Below are positions 24,791-36,620 of a DNA stretch of 64,000 nt, in pieces. A program made the position numbers and the translations under genes. Position 1 is the first letter of the stretch. Each line of letters begins with the position of its first letter. The notes beneath the pieces are model-generated. The model saw only the letters and a list, made by a program, of their open reading frames with translations. It made no database searches and was not told the origin of the DNA. The stretch covers positions 21,514,001 to 21,578,000 of the forward strand of contig OZ316895.1 in assembly GCA_973895155.1 (NCBI GenBank), read 5' to 3'. The DNA is from Marsupella aquatica (lineage: Eukaryota; Marchantiophyta).

Positions 24791-25947
24791 CATGGCCCCC
24801 AAGTGGCCACGAGTTAACAAGTTAACCTCCCAAATGCAGATATGCTTTGTTTAGACCATTATCTTAAAATTGGATAATTTTGAAGGCGGGATAAGCACAT
24901 GGGCCAAATCTCCTAACCCCCATGCAAGCTAGGCACCAAGAGGGGTTATGGCTCATGATTATTCATAGAAATAGGAATAGAAAAATATGGGGGCTTTAGT
25001 TTTCTTTCTTTATTACTCCAATGCCCACAATATTGTTGATAGTAAATGATGCAGCATAAATGTTATTGAGCATAAGTAGGTAGCCAGGCAGTCGGCTTTC
25101 CTCCACAGACATCCACACTCTTAAAAATCCAGTTGCCATGCCACTAATGGACAGTCAGCAAGTCAACGAGTGTGCAAGTTGCAAGCATGCATAGTGATTG
25201 TTTGGGCATGGAAAATGTGGCACCTTTACTTTCATCTCTTGGTTAGAAAAAAATGTCACCATAGCTCAACAGCTAAGGGGGCTTCTAGCCATAGTAACAT
25301 TACATAAACAAACCTCAAGAAAAAAAAGAGCACGTTTGCATATTGTAGTGTTGAGTTAAAGGGAAACCACCTCAGAGTACTCTCATGGATTCTCTACCAG
25401 GCCTGGTCGGGATCGAATATAACCTGCCCTCACCATTTATTAAACCCCACTGTGGCTAGGTTTGCACATCCCAATGTCATGGCTTGGTGTTTTCTTCCTG
25501 AGGACAGCAGTTCCACAAGCAAGCAGGGCCTTGTGAGTTCTAATTGCCTACTCTGGCAAGTGTGAAAGGCACACTACACACTTGCGCTGGCAGTTTTTGT
25601 GAGTGTGAAAGGCAGCATGGGTTGGGAAGCTAGGCATACCCTTCGCAAAGCCAGATTTGTCACACACCCTCACTGGCTGATTAAACTCCCCAATTGTAGG
25701 CCCGGTTGGTGTGCACCAGTGGGAGTCATATTAGAGCACGCAAGATTTGCAGCTAGCTTGTACCATGGATAACCCCTGGCTTTTAGTTTTAAGTTTTTAG
25801 TTTTATATAATTCATTCAACTACCACAAAGAGGTAATCTCTGGTTTAAAGTTTTTATATAGTTCCTTCAACAACCACAAACATACGTGGTGTGCATAACA
25901 CATTTGACCTGCCCAAGTGACTTGACATAGAGTCAATATTATATGTT
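24791..25947. other. Gene-free stretch, probably decayed repeats
   Basis: No coding motif was found. Short duplicated phrases occur, such as TTTTTATATAGTTC-type and CACACACCCTCACTGGCTGA-like segments, but no element could be delimited. Confidence 0.35.
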
Positions 25948-26018
25948 GGAGTTGAATCTGGAGTAGGACCTGCTTTCCAGTGCCCAACCTCTGCCACCTG
26001 AGCTAACCACTAGGCTCC
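25948..26018 (-). mobile_element. Second tRNA-derived SINE-like head
   Basis: On the minus strand, about 71 nt begin GGAGCCTAGTGGTTAGCTCA, an A-box-like start, and end AGATTCAACTCC, a weak B-box. The layout matches the unit at 1514-1588, including TAGTGGT ... AGCTCAGGTG. The stem ends do not pair as a functional tRNA would. The plus strand also shows a 10-bp inverted repeat, CCACCTGAGC ... GCTCAGGTGG, at the 26-kb end. Confidence 0.45.
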
Positions 26019-26113
26019 GCTCAGGTGGTTAACTCCATTAGCAGCTTTTTGCCTACAAACCACAGTAATGGACCAACATTGGATAAACTAGAGACAAACA
26101 TTGCTCAGTTTTT

Positions 26114-26218
26114 TGGGTCTTTTGAAAATCTCAGGCTTGCAGTTTTCACGGGACAGAAGGTTTTGGTTGTGGAGAGCTTGGAGAGTTTTCTGGGTCTTTT
26201 GAAAATCTCAGGCTTGCA
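26114..26218. repeat. 77-bp-spaced direct repeat
   Basis: A 28-bp segment containing GGGTCTTTTGAAAATCTCAG occurs at 26114-26141 and again identically at 26191-26218. It lies downstream of the XS-RING gene, outside its coding sequence. Confidence 0.8.
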
Positions 26219-26682
26219 AGTCTCATTTTCAAATGCATTAGGAGGTGAACGTCGCAGTTGGGTTAGGTTGAAGCCCAGCACATCCATACACAAAATATCA
26301 TGGCGAAGATGTCCAGAGAATGTTTCTTTGGACGTAATTCCGGGGTGTTGACCATCTCAAGAATTAAGTACTTCTGTTTTGTGGCCGTTCTGGACGACTT
26401 ACTTTGTCCATGTTCCCACGAAGCCTTACGATCGCTAGAGGAGACATGACCCCATAAATTCACCGCAATTCACATGATTTCACTCCACCAAAAGATCGTC
26501 AAATTCAATAACCCGGCAAGTTTGGCGTCCATTGGACCAAAAAAGTGTCCGGAGAGGGAGAAAGAGAGCGATGAGAGCTTCAGCCTTACGGACTTATATT
26601 TTTTCTTTCCACTCCATTCGCTTTCGCGAAAATTGAGGGGTAACTTCACCATTATTCAAACACCAGGAGCGAAGAACATCAC

Positions 26683-29600
26683 TTAAAAGAATATCTTGGC
26701 GGGTAACCTCCCAGGCTTCACTTTAGACGGGGTGTTACAGTGAGGACATTTCTTGTTTTTCTGTTTCCAAAGGTCCATCGCACAGCGATAACAGATGTTG
26801 GCATGGTTGCAGTCTCTGTAATGAGCTCTGTGGAATTGGGAGGGATCATCTCCAAATGCATCCAGACAAATAACGCATTCTTTTGCCTGCAGAGAACAAT
26901 CAAAGTGGAGACATAACAAGCTTCAGACATACTACCCACTCTTCAGAAATGGCATCCATTTACTCCGAAGTCACATACTTCGACGCGGAATTACGTACAT
27001 AGTCTTCATTGTGGAGTTTGTGCTTCAATGCCTGGGTCCCTTTGACAGCATCCTCCATTTCCTTCACTAGCACCTCGTGTTGCCGAATTGTCTGCTGCAG
27101 CAAGTCCTCCGTCTCTTTCAGATTTACCCTTTTCAGCTGTAGACGGTGTGAAATGAAGAGGCTATTAGCCTGTCTCAATATTAGCCATAATATCGAGAAT
27201 AGGAAGTTGCCAAAAGCGTATCATTGGGATTAAGTACCTATACATCTCTGGACGTCCTGGAAACTAAAGGACATGGTACAAATCAGGAACTGTTCTCTGA
27301 AATACATGCATTACGTTCTTCTCAAAACCATGTATCAAGACGGTGACAAACTGTATTCTATCACATCAAGAGCACAATCAACTAACCTCTTTCAGTTGCT
27401 CTTGTTGACGATCTTGCATTTCCTTCTCCTGCATTTGCCTTCTCTGCTCAAGATCAAATAACTTACTCTCCATTTCCGCACGCAACTCTGCCTCAAATTT
27501 CCTCTCCTCCAGAGATTCCAATTGGCGTTCTTCAGCAAGTTTGGCCCTGCACTACCAAGCACTACTACAGCCATTATAGCAATCTTAACATAAATGTTAC
27601 ATTAAGAGATTTGCTGGTAACAGCACCCAGTCACCTACGCTACTCATACTTTTCGATACGAGAAACAATACACGACTACATTTTATCTTTCGGTCAAAGA
27701 TGTCTGAAAAGGACGCACTCATGTTTCTTGATAGTTTCGTGGATCCCATTGCGCACTGAATCGGCTTCAAGCGTCGTTTGTTGCCTTTCGTTAAGCAAGG
27801 ATTGCTGGTACTCCTCCAACTCGTGCTCCCTTTCATAAAATTGCTCTTTGTGACATTTCTTCTCCTCTTCATTCTTCTGCATCCTCAAAGCCAGCTACAC
27901 GGTGCAGCAATTCCTCACTACACAATCAAATATCTGATACCAAATTCATGCAGAGGAACTAAACGACTGCTATCACCTTAACCTTCTGAAAATTTAAGAT
28001 TACCAACTTCTGAATTTGCTATTTGCCTCATATGGCTGAAAATCTCCACTTGACAAACCAATTTGTGGTGCACTTCAGGTTAAGCTTCCTAAGCAACTTC
28101 TAGGTATGTTAAGGCAGACCCTTACATCTTGTTCACATTTCTGTCGTTCAACCTGTTCTCGCACCTTATCAACCTCTAGTTTCTTAGTGCACTCCTGCAC
28201 TTGCTGCGTCAGATCATGAACCTCGTTCTTATCTGACTCCAGACTTTCCATCTGTCGGCGCACCTCGGCTTCAAGGCACTGTAGGTTACCTTCTGCAACT
28301 CTTTGTCCTGTGGCGCTCATTAACAATTCAAAGCCCTTCAGAGCGCAAATGTATAAACAAAGCGTGATGGTGAGAGAATGTGAAGAGACCTGTCAGTTCG
28401 TTATATTAATTTTAAAGAGCACTTATCAGGTTTTCCATATAAGACAAGCTGACCACTAAGGCTCTGAATGCAACGAACATTGGGCGTTCTCCTTTCACGT
28501 TACCTCGCCTTGGGAATTCTATAAAAGAATCGCGGGGACTCTTGAAGAGTTATTTTCCAGTATAGTGACTGTCACTCGAAAAAGACAACAGAAGGAGACT
28601 TAACAAGCTTGACATGAACTCCTTGACGGGGTAGAAAAACAACCTAACCTGTTACTGAGTGCTTCAGTGAGCTCTAGGTCCTGTTCTCAACAAACTGTCA
28701 AATGCGAATAACATACACTAATGCCAACAGAAGATATTTCACGAGAGACTTCCCTGTAGTATACGTCAACAAATTCGTAGGTCTACTGTTCGATAGTTCT
28801 TGAGATATGTTCTTGAGATATATCCTACAAGAAATTTTCAAGAACATATTTCCTACACAGCCCTTCTCGATATGAACTTTCCAAAGTCCCACCAATCCAT
28901 CAGAACGGACACAAGATCGTGCACGTACACATCTTCCGGTAGAACAGAACAAACGACTGCGACAGTCAACTAGAAGCGGGTCAAAATCATAGACCTACGC
29001 AAAACTCTCAGTTGCTTATCCATAGGAAAACACAGCCGACAACAATCACATACAGCGGGTCAGAATCATCGGCCCAAATATAACCTCACCCCCGCCGATA
29101 TCCATGTGGAACCTTTTCGAAGGAACAAGAACAAGTAAGAGTCTGCACTGCCGGTAAGAACCTGGCAAACATAACAAGCTTCCTATAGCATAAAGAAGAG
29201 AATGTAGCACTATACTTGATTCACGAATGGATCAGACAAAGCGGATAAGAAACAACTTCACATGAATCAAAACGCATCATCCTGAGATCCATTAACAATT
29301 GAAAACAGACCAAAAAGACTTGGTCATGTCAGTCTAACAAAGGAAAGTCAAACATAAAACTTCACTCACTTCAAAGACAGAACCTCTACACATCTACGTA
29401 GACAGGTGCAGTCGAGCAAGAGAACCAGCCATCAAAAAGTTGGATGCGTGTTGTGCGGATGCGACGAAACATATCATTGCTGGCATCGTATGCAGGAGGT
29501 GCCTGTTTACAAAAAGGAAGTTTTAGAACCATCCACATAGTCTGCGCTGTTGGGCGGCTCTCCCAGACTCCAAAACCGGCGGCAATCAATGACGGCAAGT

Positions 29601-32600
29601 AAACAACCCACATCACCTACTTGGTCAAAGGATTACTGCCCCAGAATTCGCACCGCTGATAGCACATCGCCTCGAAAGACGAGCTCGATCACGCAAACTA
29701 AAGAGTGGCTCCTGACTACTTAGCTGGCTGAAATCAATGCACAAGTACGACCCAAGATCATTATCCTACACTTAGCAGTACTGCCGCTAGAATTTGCATT
29801 CCCGGTCAAACATCAGAACGGCCTATTAGCTGAATCCCGAAACAAGTAGCAAATGAAATTTCCACCTGGTAAGTGCTCCGCTAAAAAAACACTTACTTAA
29901 CCCTGTGCGCCGCTAGACTAGTCGACATCCAGAGCTATTTTAGCCCTTGGATAAGAATACCACGACAGCTTGAGACACGAGTATCAGGTATCGTTGACTG
30001 ATGATAAATGTCCATCATAGAGTTTCGACATTGCAAGAGAGTTTGTCAGGCATCTCACCACATCCAGCGTGGCGAACAAGGTCAGAAACAGACGCTCAGC
30101 AACGATCGATCAGAGCAACCAAGCATGAGTCAGGAATTCATGTCAGGATACTCAAGACCTTTATTTCCAGAATTCTGGTTGTACAAACAGCCTCTTTGAA
30201 AAATTGTTCATCGGGCAGTTCTCTTTGCCACTTCTGTCAAAACCTATATATATGGACGATATATCTCTGAATGATCCGATTTCAGAGTTCACCTATACCT
30301 TCCGCTTTCTCAATGTTCGTAGACAAGTAATACCAGAAACCTCCACAAATACGTGACAGAAGACATTGGATAAGTCATGGTCTCAAGATCACAAGACTAG
30401 CTCCAGGTATGAGTAAAAACTGACGGAAAGATGGACTGGGCATGGAAAGCACGTCTCAGAACATTTCAAAAATTACTATCCCGAGGTCATCATTAATGCT
30501 CAGTATACGTGATTAATGATAAGGTAACGATCGCCGTAGATCAGGGCCGATGCGGAACCTCAGGACTGAGACATCTGCACAACAAAAAAGGACAAAGGAG
30601 TCATCCAGCCACTCTCATCAAGAGAAGCTTGTCAACCAGAACACATACCGGGGTGTGTATCTTCCTTCACAGGGAACATTTGAGTACCAAATGGCACAAC
30701 CCAACAGACAAGAAAACCTCCACCTCAAGAGAAGTCAGAAAGCACAAAAGCAACGGTGAAAACAAGCTGGGTAACTAGAGAAAATCAATTTCCAATCGGA
30801 AATCTGGCACGTACTGCAATACAAAGCTCATAACGAGTCACTGAATACCACGAAAACCACTCTTCCAAACCTGGGCCAGAGAGCTTAATTGTGCATTATG
30901 CCCAACTGCATGCAAGCATGTACCAAGGCCCGTGACACTCAAATTAAACAACGCGCGATAGTACGACGGTCACGAAGTCCTTCACATCAAGTACTAGCTC
31001 ACATCCCACCAGATATCTTCATTCCAGCCTAGCAATCAGCTACTTACAGTTGCGAACGCAAAGAGCAATAACATCATGGCTACGGCTTTGTAAGATGAAC
31101 CTTGTGCCTCGGTCCTTCTCAGTAGCCATGACGCAAACCTCAAACAAATGAACAAGACAGTGGTAGCACAAGGTTCATCTTACAAAGCACAGTAGAGGTC
31201 AGGGTGACCACACCATCCTCCGGGGTCTCTATCCCGTCCGCAGGACGTCTAAGACTCGTTCCATATCCACTAATCACAGGTGCAAGTAGCATCTAACAGG
31301 AAAGAGACAAACAGACTAGGATAACATCGACTCGTAAATCGCTCAGGAAAGCCAGCTATCAATGAGAGAAACTAACAACAAGACGGGAGCCTCCAGGACG
31401 GACTTGCCACAGGTCAACCTCTACCAATGGTTAGAACGCAACCGGAGCCGCCGTCATCCACTGACGATATGCGGCTTGAAATGGCTCGGAACGTTCCTAT
31501 CAATCACCCTTCTTCAGAGCACATGCTCAGCTAGTCTAACCCCGCTCTCCATTCTCTCGAACTTCAAGATAGTAGTGAGGCTTCACCGAACAGTCTCCCC
31601 CCGAGCCGTGCGCTGCCAGCTCTAACGAAAAAAGCCAGCTAAGAGAAAAAAATGAGCTAATATTATACCTGGTGGCGTTGATGGGCTGGTTTTCGGACTT
31701 TTTCGTTGAAACTCTCGATGAACCATTTGAGGCCGTTCTTCTGAGGATCAACTCTTTGAATGTCTTCTGGTTGGGCAAGGTAGCCGTAAAGGATTCTTTT
31801 CCCATCTTGAGAGACCAGGTCAGGTGTGTTGAATCCTCGAGGAGATCTTGGGTTCAAATCCTGAGGCCTCACCTTCATCCACTGGTCTTTCCCCTTTCCG
31901 CTTCGATCGAGCTGGTCGTTCAGAGCTTCCGCCTCAAAATATCCTTCAAAAGTGCCCGGAAAGATGACAAAAGCACTGCTCTTCTGGCCGTGCATATCGA
32001 AGAGAGGCTTCACCTTCGCGTAATCCCAGTTCTCCACGTTCTTCAGAGACTTTTGTATATCACTGGCAGCAAGACCTTTCCACTTCTTCCTATCCTCGTC
32101 CCAACTCAGTCTAGTGTTCTCGATGATGACCACAGGAGGCCAGACGATAGACTTATCGTCACTTACACTTTGGTCATTCAGGACCCTCTTATGATCATTT
32201 TGGAACCTCTGTTCCTCTCCCCCAGGTCTATTCCCTCTTCTCTTCAGGTGCGAAGCTTCGACACTGTCGGAGGTTTCATCAACTCCATCTCTACCTTCCC
32301 CCTGACGACTGTACAGTGAAGCCTGAACAGACTCTTCCTCTCTACGTCGCTTGTACTCTTCGGCGGCGTCCGCCTCTTCATACGGACGCTTCAAGGACAG
32401 CGACATGCCTTCCTTGGACGATTCTAATCCTACCCGACTCTGACGAGACATTCCGAATTTTTCCTCTTTGAACGAGAGGTTATTTGACAAATCTAGCGTT
32501 TCTCTGGCAGAGCCAGTGGGTAACATGAGAGTTCTCTCGTCCCTGGCAATGTTCGACATCGAGTAGAAATTGTCATTTCTTTCGATGTGCACAGCATTAC

Positions 32601-33405
32601 GAGGAAACAGGGACTTCTCCTCGAAGGAAGCACCACCAGGTTGAGCTTCACCGCCGTGAGACGTCTTCTCTACATCTCTGAAGCTGCTCATATCATCTAA
32701 CCTATGACTAGCAAAATTCACTCCCATGGGCGATGGTCGAGGCTCTTTCGCATTACGACTCTCTGGAGCTGCTACGGGCAGGTTATCTTGCGCTCTACCG
32801 GACGCCAAGAAGAGCGCTGCCCCGTCGGTGAGAGGCCGTCCGGTTCGTCCAGCCTCGCCTCTCTTTTTATGATAAGACGAAGAGAGGCTCAAGAGCTCGT
32901 CGGGAAAGTCACTGACATCCCTGGCAACAACAGGCTTGGGTCGCTCTTTCTCTTGATTATCAACCTCTTTTTTGCCAGAGAACTGAGATAGATAATCCAC
33001 AAAAGGGCCAGTATCTTGGCCTTGCGGGTCTTGATCTCTTACAGCTGATGCTTCATCCCCATCATGGTTGAGATTCCTAGAGCTCCCGCTTGCTTCCATG
33101 AATGAACGCAAGCCGTCCCCTCCGGTATCTTTGGCCGGATTCAGGAAACTTATAGTTCCTTCGCCAGGGCCGCCCGGACCAAGGTGATCCACAAAATTAG
33201 GAAGCCCGCGACTGACAGGTTGCGGATCTTCTTCAAACGGAGCGTTTAGGTCGAGAAAATTCGAGGACTGCGGAGGAGGAGGCGCACTATTCCAGAAAGG
33301 CGGGGCTGGAGAACGCCGAACAACGTCAAAAGACTGAGAACCCCATGCACCACGAGACAAGCCTCCTGCCAGGCCAGCTGGTGGGGGCTCGTCGGAGGTA
33401 GCCAT
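26683..33405 (-). CDS. XS-domain, coiled-coil, RING-finger protein (putative small-RNA-linked E3 ligase)
   Basis: Six exons (complement): 31669-33405, 28126-28278, 27719-27894, 27387-27546, 26999-27136, 26683-26886, giving 855 aa. All splice sites are GT-AG and the phases (0,0,2,0,0) agree. Residues 1-420 are a polar, Pro/Ser/Arg-rich and probably disordered region. Residues about 422-575 form an XS domain (opening WPPVVIIENTRL, then AFVIFPGTFEGYFEAEALND and RILYGYLAQPEDI), the RNA-binding fold of SGS3 and its relatives. Residues about 580-788 are a Glu/Lys/Gln-rich coiled coil. Residues about 789-855 are a C3HC4 RING: CVIC, CNHANIC with YRC, and KKCPHC. I see neither the zf-XS nor the XH domain found in SGS3/FDM proteins. 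By family the XS part suggests double-stranded-RNA or RNA-silencing work, and the RING suggests ubiquitin ligase activity; the combined role is inference. The donor used in exon 5 is uncertain (26999, or 12 codons later). The 3.4-kb first intron is the least certain join. Confidence 0.8.
31085..31188. repeat. Perfect 23-bp inverted repeat inside intron 1 of the XS-RING gene
   Basis: The arm at 31085-31107 is the exact reverse complement of 31166-31188, around a 58-nt loop. Arm cores are TTTGTAAGATGAACCTTGTG and its complement. CATGGCTAC just outside the left arm can also pair with GTAGCCATG in the loop (31122-31130), which gives an alternative fold. It may be a small foldback element or a small-RNA hairpin. 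The host intron is transcribed from the minus strand. Confidence 0.9.
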
Positions 33406-35599
33406 TGTCCCGGTTTCCACGCTTCCCGGCCCTGCGTGCACAATGCATGACAACCAATCAGGAAGTGCACACATCACCATAAATGACAATCACATTTAGA
33501 GTCTCGAGATTAGCATCGAGGCGCAATCCCGAGAGCTTTCGCAAAAGCCACTAGAACAGCACAAGATCCTGGACGACGAGACTACTCGATGCATTCCCCT
33601 CTTATGACCCCTTCCGAGTACAACCGTGAAAGAATCATAACCTCAAAAGGATCCCAAAACGCCGTCGCTCCCCGAGAGTTTCACCCAATCACTTCTAGAC
33701 TTAACATCGAAGGAGCTGATTTATTGTTTCAATAAGGCCTATTTCAATCACACTAACAACGCATTGTACGACCCAAAATATTGCTTATCCCCACTACGCC
33801 AACATCGGTAGACCGAACAGAAAGATCACTGATACAGTCTATGCAGCGCCACAAGAGAACAGCTCGAAAGCATCCGTTCCAGGATGTGACAAACTTATCT
33901 CGCTCTCGTATAAAAGCGCGCGGTAGCAGAAAGTCCCTACTACTGTTCATCCACACCACAACATACATAACACTGCAACACATCGGGCTTACAATAAAAG
34001 GGGAACGCAGCTCGATGCATGTATCCCAGACTTTGTCCACGCATCAACGAATCGCAAGAGAAACAGAGTATCGCTTCAGTCTGCTCGCGAGTAAGACAGA
34101 AAAGTTTCAGTAGAAAAGCTTCTTATCAGAATAACACAGCATCCCATATCACCGCAACAGACACACAAGCACACACACACACACTCCTGCCCTGCCTTCA
34201 ACCTCAGGAAAAACCGTGCAGAATTGCACTCGTCCCGACGAAGAAACGGCAGCTGCAGCTCTCGCGGTATCTGCAGCCACCGCAGGATATCGCACCGAGC
34301 GAAACGACTGGCATTCATGGCTCTTCAACTACAGCACGACTTTCTTTGAACCACCGGGCTAAACAACAGACAAACGTCTGCATTCAGGCGCCTCAAAAGG
34401 TGCTACGAAGACATCTGCTCTAATCCCAAAGGGCTACGTACCAAATTCCACTTGAGCAGTTTATCACGAGTGCACCAGCAACTGGAGAGGTCCTTGACAG
34501 AACGCGGCAGCTTCGTCGACCATGAGACCAATCCTCCACAGCTGTTCACATTCACAACAGCGCCATCAAACACACCACCCCCCAACTCCGGCACTTCGCT
34601 GGCAACGATACGTCAGCTTCCTCAACTGCCTGCACGAGCAGCACTACTGGCCTGCAGAAACGTATACAAACACAGTAGCGAGCGAGCGCCGGGAGTATGG
34701 CTGGGATGAAGAACCTCACGACAAACTGCGCAGAGCACCAGCAACATCTACCAAAATTTCCGCGCGTGGGAAGAATCGACCACTCCGGCCGAGAAGTACC
34801 CACAGACAACAAGCGCCGGGACTGTGGATAAGGTAATGAACCTCACAAATGAAACACTTCTCAGAAAGCCAGCAACATCCACCAAAAATTAAGAGCAGTG
34901 GCAGAATCGACAACTCCCGCACGACGCGATCATTCGTTCCAGCCTCCCTTCTGCTTCACCACCCCGGACGACAACACAACTAGACGAGGAGAGAGCCACG
35001 TCGAACGGCTGCATCGAACATTAGCCACTCTCCTCCTTCTTCGCCTGCACGCACGACAACTCCGGCTAATAACCCAGTCGAGGAGAGGAGCTAAGTTGAG
35101 CCGCGAGGGGAAAGCAAGGACGACGACGACGAGGGAGAGAGGGAGAGAGGGAGGAGCGGCAGCAGCAGCACCACCGCGCTTGCTGCACACTACGCTCCGA
35201 TTCAGTCACTCCACTACTCCCACACCATACCATTTACACCATGGCCCGGCTTTCCTCCCTCTTCCTCCCCCAATAATGCTTCCACTTCTTCGTTCTCCGT
35301 CGACGAACTTTTCGTCCGCCCTCTTCTTCCTCTCTACACGGCTCTGCCTCAGCACGCGCAGCGCACGCAAACGAGAAAGAAAAACTTTTTTCCTTCCTCC
35401 TCGTGTTCTTCTCTTTTCTCCTCTCCTCTCTTTTCCTCTCGTCTCGTCTCGTCCCTGCACGGTCGGGGAGGGCAGCCTCGTCCTGAGACACACAACTCTC
35501 GTAAGCGAAACTCCAAGCAGCACCCCCCCCCTCACCTCCAAGCGACAGCCCCCAATCCGGCTTGACGAGGCCTTATACCTGGGAGCGAGGCGCCAGTTC
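33406..35599. other. 5' flank and probable leader of the XS-RING gene
   Basis: This lies upstream of the minus-strand ATG at 33405. It contains a CA-rich tract (34161-34184), a purine-rich tract with GACGAC and GAGAGAGGGA repeats (35125-35180) and CT-rich sequence to about 35460. A 237-codon plus-strand frame at 34898-35611 is low-complexity (Arg, Ser, Leu, Pro) and appears in several overlapping frames, so I treat it as non-coding. The transcription start could not be placed. Confidence 0.45.
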
Positions 35600-36620
35600 T
35601 CGGATCCATGACTGTCCTCGCCCTTATTAACCCGCCCCCAGCGACGAAGGCCGATACAGCTGAGGCTCTTCTACGAGGAGCGAGGGGCTAGTTTCCGGAT
35701 CCATGACTGTCCTCGCCCTTATTAGCCCGCCGCGAGCGACGAAGGCCGATCCAGCTGAGGCCCTTCTACGAGGAGCGAGGGGCTAGTTTCGGGATCCATG
35801 ACTGTCCTCGCCCCCACTACTCCACCGCGAGCGACGATATGCGGGGGGTGACGAATGTGGAGGAGGGACTCCCATTCCAGCTGAGGCCTGATAGGCGGAG
35901 CGAGGACTCAGTTCACGGATCCATGAGTGTCCTCGCCCCAAGTCGTCGTCCACGACGAGCGACGATCTGCCCGGGGTGACAAATGTGGAGGTGACGGACT
36001 CCCATTCCAGCTGAGGCCTGAGACGATATGCCGGGGGTGACGAATGTGGAGGAGGGACTCCCATTCCAGCTGAGGCCTGATAGGCGGAGCGAGGACTTCA
36101 CGGATCCATGAGTGCCCTCGCCCCCATTCGTCGTCCACCACGAGCGACGATATGCCCGGGGTGACAAATGTGGAGGTGACGGACTCCCATTCCACCTGCG
36201 GCCTGAGACGGTATGCCGGGGGTGACGAATGTGGAGGAGGGACTCCCATTCCAGCCTAGGCCTGATAGGCGGAGCGAGGACTCAGTTCAGGGATCCATGA
36301 GTGTCCTCCCCCCCATTCGTCCGCCACTAGCGACGATATGCCGGGGGTAACGAATGTGGAGGTGACGGACTCCCACTCCAGCTGAGGCCTGAGACGAGGA
36401 GCGAGTTTCTAGTTCCGGGATGCATGACTTTCCCCGCCCCCATTAGTCCACCGCGGAGCGACGATATGCGGGGGATGACGAATGTGGAGGAGACGGACTC
36501 CCATTCCATTTGAGGCCTGTGAGACGAGGAGCGAGGGGCCAGTTTCCGGATCCATGACTTTCCCCGCCCCCAATTCCACCGCGAGCGAAGAAGGCCGAAA
36601 TAGCTGCGGCCGGTGACGGA
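35600..36620. repeat. GC-rich minisatellite marked by GGATCCATGA
   Basis: About eight units each begin close to GGATCCATGAGTGTCCTCGC (or ..ACTGTCC../..CTTTCC..), near 35603, 35697, 35793, 35918, 36107, 36291, 36417 and 36556. Unit length varies from about 94 to 189 bp because an internal block, TGACGAATGTGGAGG ... GGACTCCCATTCCAGC, is present once or twice. The long open frames on the minus strand are by-products of the repeat, since the same peptide-like phrases recur in more than one frame. Confidence 0.85.

Noticed and set aside
28798-28850. 12-bp inverted repeat ATATGTTCTTGA ... TCAAGAACATAT
   Set aside because: The arms are short and sit in AT-rich repeated sequence with a direct 13-bp repeat; this is much weaker than the other hairpins.
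29386-29616. 76-codon minus-strand frame inside the XS-RING intron, with an AG before it
   Set aside because: No domain is recognised, and the flanking exons already join in phase 0 without it. It could be an alternative exon but nothing supports that.
31672-32319. 215-codon plus-strand frame
   Set aside because: It lies wholly opposite the XS exon and has no domain; it is an antisense shadow.
34898-35611. 237-codon plus-strand frame
   Set aside because: It is low-complexity (Arg/Ser/Leu/Pro), overlaps several other open frames, and lies in GC-rich repeat sequence, so it is probably non-coding leader or flank.
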